A stretch of 64,000 nucleotides of DNA from Liolophura sinensis (lineage: Eukaryota; Mollusca; Polyplacophora; Chitonida; Chitonidae), in NCBI RefSeq assembly GCF_032854445.1, contig NC_088305.1:26562628-26626627 (forward strand), read 5' to 3'. Of the stretch, positions 23,702-36,394 are shown piece by piece. The translations under genes and the position numbers were made by a program. The notes beneath the pieces were generated by a model. It did not search any database and was not told where the DNA came from. It was given only the letters and a program-made list of their open reading frames with translations. Each line of letters opens with the position of its first letter. Position 1 is the stretch's first letter.

Positions 23702-24097
23702 ATAACATAGAAGACACAGTTAAACGATATCAGCACTGATCACACAGTTGTGGATTCATTTTCTCCTGTCGGTCACTATTTTTATTTGTGATATCCGAAA
23801 TGACATTCCAACACGAAGGAACCCTTGAAACATGGATTTAAACAAGCGTTTCATTACCACAGAGCCGTTGTTCTCGGCCTCATTTGCATAAAAAGTCCTC
23901 TGCACATACAGAGCTCTCCTGCCCAATAGACCATGGGCAGATAGTGTTACACACTTGTTGAACAAGGTAGTGTCTGTGTTTTAGTGCATGACGCTTCACT
24001 GCAGAACGCCTGGACAGAGATAGGCTTAATTAAAGACCTCACGGGTTTGGCCTCCTTATCGGTTAATTTACATACACATTTGCATATGGATATTTCG

Positions 24098-24305
24098 ATT
24101 TGCTGTATTTCACCCACAGTTTGGCTAATAAAAATATAGCAAATAGCTTCTTTAGTTGTCTACACTGGAGTTTTTCTGATAAGAAATGAACCAAACTTCA
24201 CCAAAAAACTCTAACATGGTTCTACAAGGTGGACAAATCTATCAGAATCAAGAAAATTGTGTCACTTGAAAAATGCTAAACTTTACGTGAAACATGGTAG
24301 GCCTA
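24098..24305 (+). mobile_element. Dispersed repeat, family X, copy 3
   Basis: GCTGTATTTCACCCACAGTT, AAAATATAGCAAATAGCTTC, GTTTTTCTGATAAGAAATGA, CCAAACTTCACC, AAGGTGGACAAATC, ATCAGAATCAAGAAAATTGT, CTTGAAAAATGCTAAACTTT. This appears to be the least diverged copy and gives the clearest outline of the family. Confidence 0.78.
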
Positions 24306-25997
24306 CTCCAATATACACTGTAGGCCTACTCTCAACCGCACGTACTACAAGCTGAGGGGGGTTTACCGGAAGAGAGAATTTTGGGATATAATGTTAACGA
24401 AATATGTGAATTATTCAGAAAAGTACGACCTATATATGCTAAGTTAGATGTAAGGTTTGGTAGCTGGAGGGGGGACTTGCGACCCTCACTATTCGTTACG
24501 CTTCATTCGCCAAAACTGTCCATATCGAGAACATACAGCATACAGACTTTTCTTCTTTCTTGCTTTTTTTTTTGAACATCAAACACATGCTCTGTATTCA
24601 GGAGATACACCGATCTGTAATGTCCATGTATAAATAACAATCCTCCTTTAGAAAACATTTCTTTATACGATAGCAAGATGTGCATCACAACATGATCGAT
24701 TTGTACCGAATGTCAGGCGGAAAGATAAATCACTACACAGGTGACACGGGGGGGCCCCTGGAAATAAAATTCAGAACTTGTCTAGGTCAGCTTGAAGGCA
24801 ATGGCCTTTGTTACCCACAATGCCCTCTTCAAAAATGTCACTGGGTCATCTAAGCGGATTTTCTTACCTGTTGTAGACACAGATACCATATTTTCCACAG
24901 TTTCATAGTCTTTTTATATTAATATAAACGGCAACTAAATTATACAACTCAGGTCTTATTAAAATAACGTGAAAAAGGCTCAGTTGCGTGGAGTATGGTA
25001 TTCCTTGAATTACAAAGTCATCTTTTTTTTATGAGAAACAATGTGGAGAAACGCGTGTAGCTGGCTAGGGCACAGAGCTAGCACGAGGATACCCTTTGGC
25101 CCAGGTCACACCCTTGGCTTTATCAAGTGCGCACAAAAAAGGCACAGGGCTCATTCATCTTAGGGCAAACTCTAGAACCAGCTCAATAACGTGCTTTTCC
25201 ACAGGTGTCAACTTACCTGTGTGGCTGTAAGACAGGTTGGGGCCGTAGTGTTAAGCCCCTTACTGATTACAAACCAACAATGCGACGACCAAAGCGCTAT
25301 CAGGGTCTATCAGGTCTTGATAACAAAGTCTGAATTGATGGACAGGTAGACCATCGCCTACTAATGTTCACATTTCAGCGATCACCCCCGTGACACTGAT
25401 ATCAATGATCCCTGAAACCCAGCCAAGCATTCATATCGACGGTATCGACTCTATAAGCTCAATTGCTGATTACGCTCTTAATCAGGGAAAATACATGATC
25501 ACGATACCATTATAGTAACAGGCCAAGGTCTAGCTCTGGCTACAAGAGTCAAGCAATAGCTTACAACACACATATCTATATCTCAAAATACAGGTATCGG
25601 TGCAATACGCACATGATCTACATGACATGATATTAAACATGTGATTGCTTGGTATATAACTAAGACACAATATTCACAATTCATTTGTGGCTATTATGAC
25701 AGTGCCAACACATTTACATCTGTATATATATATATATATATTCCTTACCTCAACCGAATGTTCACAACAAAGTATGACATCACAGAGGTATTTCAAAGTG
25801 TTGTATATTTTCAACAACCATTCTCATTCAGAATTTATCAAGTTTTTACCTTCATGGTAGGTAAATGATTCAGAAGGTACAGTGATGAATCTAGCACCCC
25901 AGAGAAAAACACAACAAAACAAAGAAAGGGTTGTAAAATTGTCTAGCAAGTATTTATGGATCAATGTAAAAAGAATATTTGTTCTTCTCACAACTCT

Positions 25998-26205
25998 ATT
26001 TCTTCTAAACTTTAGAACACCTGGTCTGCTGATTTTAGCCAATATATATGTAATTGTAGCAGGAATATTGAGTTTCTTTTTTCTCACATGCTTGCTTAGA
26101 CCATCTACTGAACAACATACTCATATCTTTACTTTTCCATAAGGCTGGTGAAGAAATTTAATATTCTACTTTCAACAATATTAATATCTGTCCCAAAATA
26201 TATAT
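25998..26205 (+). mobile_element. Dispersed repeat, family Y, copy 1
   Basis: TTTTAGCCAATATATATG, GTAGCAGGAATATTGAGTTT, CTTTTTTCTCACATG, CATATCTTTACTTTTC and AATATCTGTCC occur in the same order at 52448-52655. The blocks are about 60-90 percent alike by eye, which is too similar for chance. Confidence 0.6.
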
Positions 26206-26364
26206 ATATATATACCTTAAATAGGAAGGAACATCTAGTTCTTTGAAAATATTGCCAGCATGCATCTGCTAATAACTTTAATTCCCTGAAGTGATGGATC
26301 AAAATCAATCCCTGAAAGCCAGCGTCACAGGTCACATGCACTAATGAACAACTGTGATAATCCC

Positions 26365-26450
26365 GACATAATCCTAATATAGGATAATATGGACTAGCCC
26401 ATTATCCTATTATCCTATCAGAACAATCCTGTAATCCTAGGAGGATAGGG
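26365..26450. repeat. ATCCTA/TAGGAT palindromic patch
   Basis: ATCCTAATATAGGAT is a short perfect hairpin with a three-base loop. It is followed by ATTATCCTATTATCCTATC and AATCCTAGGAGGATAGG, so the six-base core recurs in both orientations seven or more times within 85 bases. Confidence 0.6.
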
Positions 26451-27402
26451 TTATGGTTAACAGATAATTAAAATTATAGAAACTCTAGCATCAAGGGGTG
26501 GAGGGGTGAAAAAGAGGGTGGGGACTGAATTATGGTCGGTCCCCGGGGTGGGATTGGGTTATATTGAGATTTTGTATTTACTATGCCTATATGAGTGTAC
26601 AGCTTTCTGAACTTCATTTTTTTTCGAAGTGTGGTTTCATTATTTGTTGCCATTTGTCACATGCAAACATATGATAAATCTGACACAGTTTACATATAAC
26701 TGTGATGCAACGCAAAATACACATAACTGTCACAGGTACAATAAGATATACTGTCATACCTGCGATATACCTTGAGATAAATCTTAACCCAGCCTACTCT
26801 GGCATAACCTTGAGACAAAGTTGACTGTATATGGTCATGTATACTATACATAGCTATGATATAAATGTGACACAAATATTTCATTGAGTCAGCATCTGAA
26901 CAGAAATAACTAATTCATGTACAAATTCAACCATCAGATAGATATGTACACATATCAATACAGGTTTCACATGTAAAACAATGTGTCCCAAAAACCCATC
27001 ATAGGAATGTGACAACTTGACCTTTGAAAATGTCATCAACATCTTTCAATCAAGTTTTTCATTTCTTTTCTTCTTCTTTTTTTCTGTCGTCTAGATATGA
27101 GAACAATGTTAAAATTCAGTTAGAATACTGCCTAGTTCTGTATGGTGGAGGTAGTGCATAGTAATGGCATGACCTGAGTATGGTACTAGCACACTAACTA
27201 CTTCGCATGTATTGATGTATTAATAACATTTCTAAGACATTTTAATTAGTGTGTGCTTAAGTATATTTCACATACTGCAGAAAATGGGCTTTTCAGAAGA
27301 CCACAAATGACACTTCTGACACCACCACTTTAGTTTTTCTGAAAAAAATTATAAGAAATTAAAAAAGAAATTAACAGAAAGAGAGTGATCTCATTTGTGT
27401 GT

Positions 27403-27785
27403 ATGTCACATGGTGAATGAAGCCAGAAGTGACTGTCACGTGTTGTGCAGATTGTCACTAACGGAGTGATCTCATTTATGCATATGTCACAAGGTGAATT
27501 AAGTCAGAAGTGACATCAAGCAACATATGTCACATGGTGAATTAAGCCAGAAGTAACATCAAGCGATGTATGTCACATGGTGAATTAAGCCAGAAGTAAC
27601 ATCAAGTGATGTATGTCACATGGTGAATTAAGCCAGAAGTAACATCAAGTGATGTATGTCACATGGTGAATTAAGCCAGAAGTAACATCAAGTGATGTAT
27701 GTCACATGGTGAATTAAGCCAGAAGTAACATCAAGCAACATATGTCACATGGTGAATTAAGCCAGAAGTGACATCAAGCGACTAA
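27403..27785. repeat. 43-bp minisatellite
   Basis: TGTCAC of successive units starts at 27485, 27528, 27571, 27614, 27657, 27700 and 27743, an exact 43-base period. The core is CACATGGTGAATTAAGCCAG then AAGTAACATCAAG. A more diverged unit at about 27403-27440, separated by unrelated sequence, looks like the founder. Central units are nearly identical, which points to recent expansion. Confidence 0.92.
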
Positions 27786-27999
27786 ATTTCATGTAAGGCC
27801 ACATGGACAGCCATGTGACACCAAGAATCTGAAAACACTAGAGACCAAAAATTTGCCGTTCAAAGCTGGGTTTGAACCCAGAGCCAGAGACGAAGCTCAC
27901 CTTCAGTCAGAATGGTGTCTTGATTCTCTCATTGTTTTTAAAAGTGTGAAGTCCATGCAATACACGACGGGTTGATCAACATGTAGTCCTGAATTCTGT

Positions 28000-30080
28000 G
28001 TGATTAGTCACCGACTCATGCAAGTGACATTTAACTCGCATGTTCAGATACAGTATGTACATGCCTTGTATTCATTTCAGACAAACATACACACCAACAG
28101 CTGGGAGTTTCTGCGGTAAGGTGGTCGGTTTATGGCTTTGTGAAAAAGCAAAGTGTCAAGGCTCTTCTGAACAACTCTTTCGTGTAAAACACCAATCAAA
28201 CAAATATATATTCCCTTGGATCTTCCTGCAATCAGTTTCACATTCAAAATCTGCATAACACAGATTAATGTATCACTACTTCCCCATGTATAGATATACA
28301 TGTGCTATATTCCGCCATATATAATCTGACTGATAATTTTATTATACGCTATTTATCTTGAGTTAACTTATAAATTGCACTAAACAAAAAAAAAAAAACA
28401 AAAAAAAAATACATGGCTTTACCAAATGCATGACTATCCATTTACACCATCACGTAATGCTCTTAACTGTCCACCCACGCACTAATTCATAGACTTAATT
28501 ATCATAGTTATATCTAATATACATATGTGAAACTACTTTCATGCCTAACTGTAGCTGTTAAGTGTGCCTAAAATAAACATGCTTACGTCCATGCATATGT
28601 CCATTCATATAGTCAGTCGTTCCACTTTTACGCAAGTTGTACGCATGTAGTAGCACGATAGAAAATCAACACTTGTTGATGACAGGTTTCAATAGGCAGG
28701 TTACAGTGTACAAAATTTACAAACTTGAAATAACAGCTAATTCATATAACTGCGTGAAATCACTTTTGTCCATATAAACTGAATTATTTGTATACGGTAC
28801 TAATCTTGCACAAGGTATTGACATCACAATGCAAGTACTCCCTTAATTGTTACAATGTACGCCTCAACCTACATGCCAGCCACCTGTACAAAAAGAAAAA
28901 CGAACATCCAAAATGCATTGTTGTACTTACCACTCACGATATGGTTCCGCAAGAGCTTCCACCTACTGTTTACACCTAAGTCTACAGTAAGTATTTTCCA
29001 ATATCAGTGTTTACACCTTTTGTCCAAAGTTGTGTACACATGCACCTATTGTCCGATTATTTAGACACCTGGAATCCTTTGATGTGTCTCTCAACAGGTT
29101 ATTGTAAAACAGCTTTGAGTACAGAGCAAGCTACCTGGTGAAACCCCCCCCACTGGGTGTCAATGTTCTCTTAAAACACCCGAGTTCCCCCAACTTAACT
29201 CCAGGCGTTGTTGTAGCGGGCTGGTTTGCTTCACCCCACAGATGTAATAGCCTGTATTAATCGCAACTCTGCATGATCACCCGCCCCACACACAGCCAGA
29301 GAGAGGCTATAGAGAGTTGATTAGAAAAGAGGAGGGCGACATGGAATTAAAAACCAGGTCACCATCAAGGGAGCAATGTGTATGAGTTAGCTCCAGGCAC
29401 ATATAAATATGTTCACAAATATCAACGCATGTAGTACAGGGTAGTCGTGTGCTGGAGGAACTTGTAGGGTATACCTATAGTTGTATACAAGTGTAGCTGC
29501 TGCTAGCATATGGAAGATCCAGACAGGTTTTACATATATACATGTACACCACACACATACATGTGCACACACCCAGAGGACTGTTCTGCAGCAATGCACA
29601 GCTGTTTGCCATTACCATGACCAAACTATTTTGGAGAACCTTCAGACATTAAGTGGGCGTGGTCTGCGTTTGTCCAGCCCTTTATATTAAGCCCCCAAAA
29701 CCCACTCCCCCTCGGTCACCCTAAAGCATGTGTGGCCAGATTAAGTGCTGGTTACATGACAAGACAAGTGGTCAGTTATAATGCACTCAGACTGGACATT
29801 TAATAGCTGTGTGACTCAAGATGACATATACAGTGACCACTGCCCAGACAGACTGATGGCAATGGAGATGAATAGCCAAGCGATTTGGTGACCACAGCCT
29901 GTATGCTTACTGGACCAGATAATGAGATGGCCACACATGGTGATATTGACCCCTTAATTCACCAGGGAAGGGAACAATGGGTAGAGTTTATATGCAGTGT
30001 GAAGGGTGAAATGGAATATAGTGTGTGTGTTCTGTAATAGGAGAGGGGTGGGAGGAGACAGGTAAGGGTGCGAGGAAGGG
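28000..30080. other. Intronic sequence with a GC-richer patch
   Basis: A GC-richer patch lies at about 29100-29350 with a C run (CCCCCCCCACTGGG). Poly-A runs occur at 28387-28411. A TACATGTA/CACACA-rich stretch lies at 29530-29580. No exon could be supported. Confidence 0.4.
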
Positions 30081-30081
30081 G

Positions 30082-30111
30082 GAATAATAATAATAATAAT
30101 ATAATAATATT
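30082..30111. repeat. AAT microsatellite
   Basis: A run of AAT repeats with one imperfect step, followed by a T-rich stretch. Confidence 0.95.
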
Positions 30112-30114
30112 TTT

Positions 30115-32265
30115 ATTTATCAAAGACAGCTCGGTCAATTTACAATGAAACTGTTCTTCCTCAAGGCCTTCACAGAGAAAAGAAATATGTTGGAAACATG
30201 TACTTCAGAGTCCAATCAAAAGATGCATCAAGATATATAAAACAAGATAAAGCACCATGTAGTTTGACAAGAGAAGCTATATACATTTATATATACTACA
30301 AAAAGCAACAACGCAACCAATAAGGCTGTCCCTGTAACTGTCTCAACCAGCAGGAAGGGGAAGTTGGTGAGGAAGAGGGGAGAGGGACAGAGCTATAGGA
30401 TAACTACTTCATGAGGATGTCCTACTATTGTAATAAACGTTGCAAAATGTAACAGCTGTCTTTCTTTAAACTGTCTTTTGAGACTCCACTTTATGTGACC
30501 ATCTTTGTTACAAATGTGCTATGTTTTATTTGACTGATACAATGGCTGTCAATGTCAGATTGTTTGAGGAGAATGGGGAGTGATCTAGTTACCTTTGGCA
30601 AGAGTTTTCCAACGGTAAATTATATCTCCTTTTAAATTCAAAATCAAAGTTTGATCTCCATGTTAATACAAACGATCCTAGAATTTTAAATTTCCTGAAT
30701 AAATAGTGAGTTTATGGCTCTTTCCATTCATAAATATTCAACAGTCAAAATTTATGTATTTTTCTCTCTACTTGCTAAAACCACATAAATTTACAACGTA
30801 AAGTGCTATTATAGATCCACATCCAATAATTTCCAAAACCCACCAATCAATAAGACTTCAGTTTGACTCAGTTCATGAATATTCATGAAGAAATGAATAT
30901 ATCAGACATGTGTTAAACTCCCTAAGATTACCTGAGCTATTTGATTTGTTGTCTCATGTTTTGGTATATTTCTCTCAAAGCCATGCCGCACAAGTGAATC
31001 TGACGTCTTATATAATTACAAATTAATTACATCAAAAGGATGACTGCTTACAACATGAACCAATGTGTTATAGTCTGTGATGCTTTCTACTGTAATTAAA
31101 ATCTCTGAAGTTAATTGCAGCACTGATTACACATACGTATCACCTGTGCTAATTCATAGCGACAGTTAAAACTTTATCACAGAAATATTAACATGAGGTA
31201 TTTTAACTCTTTTCATATCAGATCCTTTGGCTTCAAGGCCCCAAAAACAATCTGCCCGATAATACACAGATAACTTAAGGGCATCAGATTTGTTCTGAAC
31301 GACACTTGCAAACTTCCGAGATAATTTAAAATGCCAAATCAAAACAGCACTATCACCTTCTGCTTTTGAGCCATGATACTTGAAAAAATTATTTCAATCA
31401 GTAAATTAGAACACCTGATTGTCTATTTATTTATTATTCCAGTTTATATATGCAGCTATGTATTATTGACACTCTAACTTGTATATACTGTTTGAACTTG
31501 TTTAATGTTCATGTATTGTTGATGAGGGCCTCTGGGAAGAGTAAATCGTTAATTTGACAGAGCCACCATCTTTAATTAATGGTTTCATCCATTCACTCGT
31601 TCATTCACAAACTTGCATCTAGCATATCAAGTATTTTGTACATGTACATTGTACATGCAAGTCTAAATGTAAATTAGGGGTGCTCTGGCTTCCCTCTCTA
31701 ATTATAAATGTGCTGCTCTGAGAAAGTGAATGAAATTTACTGTTTCCTGTTTTGCGGAGAGTTTCATACAAGTGAAACCTTGTTTCGCTGTGATAAAATG
31801 AAATTTTTCTTAATTTTCTTAACTTAAAGAAAATGTTCTGTTCTTGCAAGACACTAAATGAAAACCTTTGCTGTGTGAAACTGAATGAAATGCTCTGAGA
31901 GACACTAAATCAAACTTGGTTTTGTTACAGGGCGCTGAATACAATTTTGGTTTTCCCAAAAGTTCACTCTACATCGAGATTCACTGTAACTTATACCATT
32001 GTTTCACGATTAATCTGTGTTGAGACAAAATAGTTTTCTGTTACCATCAATTAGTCATGCTTATCAATATTTTCTAATTACTACGCAGGTCTAAATCACC
32101 TGTACACGATTAACGGAGCTTGTCATCACTGAGGACCTGCTACATGTGCAAATGATCGCTTGTAATTAGACCAGAATTTCATGCATGGTTAATTAAAACA
32201 ATCCCCTTCAATTCCCTACTTTTAATGTATCACTATGTTTCTAATGATGAGGGTAGTCAATGGAT
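30115..32265. other. Intronic sequence without recognised features
   Basis: AT-rich throughout, with no repeat or exon recognised. The minus-strand frame at 31619-31849 matches nothing I know. Confidence 0.45.
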
Positions 32266-32270
32266 TCGCT

Positions 32271-32505
32271 TAGGATGCAAGAGTCCTTGGACCAATGGAA
32301 TAGTTTAGAATCCAAATCCTTTGGCCAATGAAACAGCTTAGAATCCAAGTCCTTTGGCCAATGAAACAACTTACAATCCAAGCCCTCTGACCAATGGAAC
32401 AGCTTAGAATCCAAGTCCTCTGACCAATGACACAGCATAGAATCCAGCAGTCTGACCAATGAAACAGCTTAGATTCCAAGAATCATTTGACCAATGAACA
32501 ATGAC
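32271..32505. repeat. 33-bp minisatellite with a CCAAT box in every unit
   Basis: The unit is close to CTTAGAATCCAAGTCCTCTG then ACCAATGGAACAG. CCAAT starts at 32292, 32325, 32358, 32391, 32424, 32456 and 32491, i.e. spacing 33, 33, 33, 33, 32, 35. The minus strand shows an open frame with an 11-residue repeat, a by-product of the period. The spacing is about three DNA helical turns, as often seen between NF-Y sites in promoters. Confidence 0.9.
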
Positions 32506-33028
32506 TATTTATAAAAACCTGCAAAATGTGGTTGGTTGAGAGCCTGTCATGAAAACAAATAATAAGGTCATCTAGAAAATTTATCTAGATAAATAAAATA
32601 GATTGATTTAATATGAACTTTCTTGGGATGCTGTTCAGATTGATATATTTATTCGCTCAAGATAATATACTTGAACATCTTGTAAATATTTCAGATCCTT
32701 TATTTTGCAATGTAACATTTTCATTATGGGTGAAAATAGAAATCTCATATCGGGACATATATCAAATACTAAAATTGTCATTATCCAAACTATCCACAAG
32801 ATAACTGTATTCAGGTTCCAACAAAACTTGTGAATGTAGTAATTCTGGGGTCTAACAAATTGTGTGCTAAGGCACAAGCTAGCTGTCAATCATCTCATCA
32901 TATTACTTCAATGTGTAGTTTCAAAACTTCAAAATTATACTAAGTTAAAAGTTGGCAGATGTTTAAGTACTTTTGCTGTAGTGATAAGTGATAAAGCAAT
33001 TAGCAAGGTCACATGTCTTATCTGATAT

Positions 33029-33070
33029 GGGTGGGAGGGGCAAGATAAGAGGTATAGGGGGGGGGAGGGG
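33029..33070 (+). other. G-rich tract, possible G-quadruplex
   Basis: GGGTGGGAGGGG is followed after a short gap by a run of ten or more G and AGGGG. Four or more G runs with short loops fit the quadruplex pattern. Confidence 0.6.
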
Positions 33071-33134
33071 ATTTACATCAGTGTAATCTGAGAGGAGAAA
33101 AACACCGGAACGCCCACTGATCCTTGATCTCAAA

Positions 33135-33382
33135 TGACACAGTGTCTGAGTGTTAATACAAATCAGGTTTTTAGAATTGGGGGAGTTAAGATAACTATCA
33201 GAATAAAGCGAGACTATACACAGAATCGTGCTGATCATGCCCATCATTGACGTCATGTGACACCGTGTTAGTTCAAACATCAATCTACTCTTCACAATTA
33301 CATGTTGGATATTTTATACTTTTTCCACTATCTCAAAAATCAGCGACCACTTTAATGACAGATGTCATTTGACACCGTGTCA
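33135..33382. promoter_or_regulatory. Full CRE and three TGACAC-N-GTGTCA palindromes
   Basis: A perfect CRE-type palindrome, TGACGTCA, lies at 33248-33255. Palindromic TGACACAGTGTCT (33135-33147), TGACACCGTGTTA (33258-33270) and TGACACCGTGTCA (33370-33382) lie 112-123 bases apart. The flanks of the last two also match (GACGTCATGTGACACC against GATGTCATTTGACACC), so this may be a diverged duplication. Confidence 0.4.
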
Positions 33383-33894
33383 ATATTAACGTAAATAAAG
33401 TCCAAACAACTGAAATATTTTATTCTGCATTTCCACACTTTGCAAGGTGACTATTCAAGCAGACCTTTACATTTGTCCATAATGCCATGAAGCGTGCTAC
33501 GAATGTAAGACTTCTCTAATAGCCTCTCCAAAGTACCAAATGCCTATTGTCAAAAAAACCTCATGCACAAGGAACCAGAAATTGTCTGTCTAAAGCCAGG
33601 ACTGAACCCACCACTTGTATGTCTCATGGTTCAATGCTGCACAGCACACACCAGCCACTTCACACTACTCAATCACCCTAATATAGATAAAAAAGATACC
33701 CTTTTCAAACAGAGGTAATCTTAACATACATGTCAAAAGCAACACCTGAATTAAGAATTACCCACAAACCTTAAATACTAAAAACATAACGGCCATTAAT
33801 GTATTCGGCCATTTGGATCCGAGATTATACGGCAAATATTCATCATGTGTTCTCGTATAGCAACCAGAAGCCTTTAACCTTCATGCAAGAAGAC

Positions 33895-34130
33895 ATAAAA
33901 TCAACACTGTATTTTCACCTAAGCATTTTTTAAAGTGACACATTAAAAAATAAACATTCTGACTGATTTATTTACTTTACAGGGCCACTTGGGATTTTTG
34001 TTGATGAAGTTGGATTAATTTCATTCCAGAAAAGCTTAATTGTTGGCATCAAAAGCATTATTTTTATGCCTTTCAATAATTACAAAGGTGCATTTTTTAC
34101 ATACCAGACTTTAGGTAAAATTCAGTATGT
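33895..34130 (-). mobile_element. Dispersed repeat, family X, inverted copy 4
   Basis: Read on the minus strand, the blocks GCTTTTCTGGAATGAAATTA, CCAACTTCATCAACAAAAAT, CCCAAGTGGCCC, AATCAGTCAGAATG and GTGTCACTTTAAAAAATGCT match family X in order. Confidence 0.6.
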
Positions 34131-34999
34131 ATGCAGTTGGCAAACTGATCAGAATAAATGTTTACTCCACTGGCCCTATTTCACACTGAGGCAAACTGCA
34201 CCATGCAGGAAGCTTTATATCACTGTATTACGTACCCAGTCTTGTTTCATAATCACCCGATAGGAATAGCATATATAATACTTCTTTTATTGACTTTACT
34301 ATTTTTTTTTCTCTTTTATCTTATGCAACAGGTGGCTGCAAGCAGGAATCTATCATGCTGACTTTAGGAACACCTGGTGTAGCCAATATCATGGATTGAC
34401 CAACAAATCATCACAATTGTTTGTGTTGTTTAAATACAAAACTTTTTGTCACTGTGCTATTTTTTTTTTTTGTTGTGCTTAAAACCTTCAAAAAGCTCTA
34501 CATGAAATTCTTGCATATGTTTGAACTCATCATTAAAGGCCTGCCTATAACAGAAATACACATCTCCAGTTCATGTACAACGTCAGTAATACACTAGTTC
34601 AGTACACAATGAAAACTTATCACTGTAAATCCCCTAGATCCCGAAAATCAGATTCATTGCAACAATGTATATACATGTAATTAAAATTCGTCCTATAACA
34701 TTGAAAACCTGCTCATAAGTTAAACCTGAAGATTTAGGGTACCCCTATTCAGATTTTCATTTCATGTATTAAAGAGTACCCAACAAAATGATACAACAGT
34801 TGGAATACTGCCAGCTTTTGTACTATTTGCAAAGAGAAATATCTTGTAGGACATATCTGAATGCTGAACGGACTTGTGCAAATATGTAATTCAGGTTTCT
34901 AAATGAGTCTCATGAATATTCATAAACTGCTGCTCGGTACATGTAGATGCAAGATGCTGACCTTTTAACATCAGTACTGGAGGTATTATGGAAACTTTT

Positions 35000-35030
35000 G
35001 GGGGGTGGGGGAGTGGGAGGGGGAGAGAGG
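35000..35030 (+). other. G-rich tract, possible G-quadruplex
   Basis: GGGGGGTGGGGGAGTGGGAGG continues into GGGAGAG: four G runs of three or more with loops of one to two bases. Confidence 0.6.
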
Positions 35031-35897
35031 CAGAGAATATGCATGGGAAAAGGGTATAGGTTTGCAGCATCATACACAATGCACACACAGCAATCAGGTC
35101 AGGTTTTACACAGTCTGTAACATTAATTAGGCTATCACATAATTAATCCCCTTTGGGTCTCAAAAAACCCTGCTTGCCTTAATCCCCACCGAAGTTCGTA
35201 GGCTGATACAGGCTACATGTATCATGTAATACTATGACTTCGGTTCACATTTCCAATTAAAGCACTTCTTTTTTCATCAGCAAGACTAAATTGGATGTAA
35301 CAGATGTAAATGGCTACACTAAAAGCGTTGTGCAAATGAAATAATACTGAGAGAAAGTTTTTAATACAGAGGTAAAAGAATCTTTATGGTTTCTCTGATT
35401 ACAAAATACCAAAAGACTATAAAAGCTGTTCTAAAACAAAAAAGATGATACTGTTTTTATGCTCAAGAGTCAGCCAAAGCTGTTGTTGAACCTCTCACCC
35501 CGATGGTGAAGTGTTAAAGTACATGGACTTCACGCTATTAGCCTTTAAATCACTTAGCCAGTGATGGCTCTTTCCACTGATACTACAAAATGGAACTGTA
35601 AAAGGGAACCACTGGAATGTATTAATAACAAAACCTAAATTATAACATGAAAAAAGTTAACCATAAATAACACAAAATGTAAACGGCAACTACATTCACA
35701 TTAAATGTTATAGCTAAAAGAAAATCACACAGTAAAAGCTAATCAGAAATAACACAAACCTTAAACCCTAACCCCTGATAACACATTAATTGTAAACACT
35801 ACATGTAACTGATAAAACAAACAGTAAAAGCTAACTGCTAAGTTTATAGTTCAAAGTTAAGTGGTTCTGTGAATTCAGCAGTTACACCAAAATATAC

Positions 35898-35968
35898 ACA
35901 CAGACGGACAGACGGACAGACAGAATGATGGATAGACGGACAGATGGACAGACGGACAGACAGACAGC
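35898..35968. repeat. (GACG/GACA)n microsatellite
   Basis: Imperfect four-base repeats of GACG, GACA and GATG. They generate the Ser/Val/Cys-rich minus-strand frames here, which are not genes. Confidence 0.93.
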
Positions 35969-36368
35969 GGCATATAATACAACCATTGTATAAAATACAT
36001 CTGTAGCACGATGTATGCCGTATAGTACGTATGAACATGACCTCAACAAACAAATCGTGATGGTAGCTTTTGTTAAGACAAATAGCACAAACCAGGTCTG
36101 TTACAAAGCTCACCGTATTTGTAACAAGAGAAGTGCATTATGGGTGAAGACAAAAGGGTGTGGTCCAGATCCAGTTTTCCTTAGGGACCTTCTATGCAAA
36201 GTCATACGCACACGTCGCAATGACTTGGGAAATGCAATATGCTGTTACTTCCATTGCTCTGATGAGAGTCAGGAAGTGTAGAATACTGCAGCATCTCACA
36301 CAAATGAACTGATGCGGGGTGATATGTGATTCCTTACAGGACTTGTTGTGAGGTTGCCATTGGAGTTA

Positions 36369-36394
36369 GGGGGTGGGGGTGGTGGGGGTGGGGT
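36369..36394 (+). other. G-rich tract, possible G-quadruplex
   Basis: GGGGGTGGGGGTGGTGGGGG then TGGGG; a textbook four-run pattern with one-base loops. The adjacent poly-Gly open frame is a by-product. Confidence 0.65.

Noticed and set aside
25882-26142. 86-codon plus-strand frame with a hydrophobic segment
   Set aside because: Its second half falls in dispersed repeat family Y, and the matching region of the other copy (52448-52655) is not open in the same way.
27403-27785. Regular repeats resembling a CRISPR array
   Set aside because: The 43-bp units are contiguous with no unique spacers; this is a eukaryotic minisatellite. The same holds for 45483-45770 and 49157-49480.
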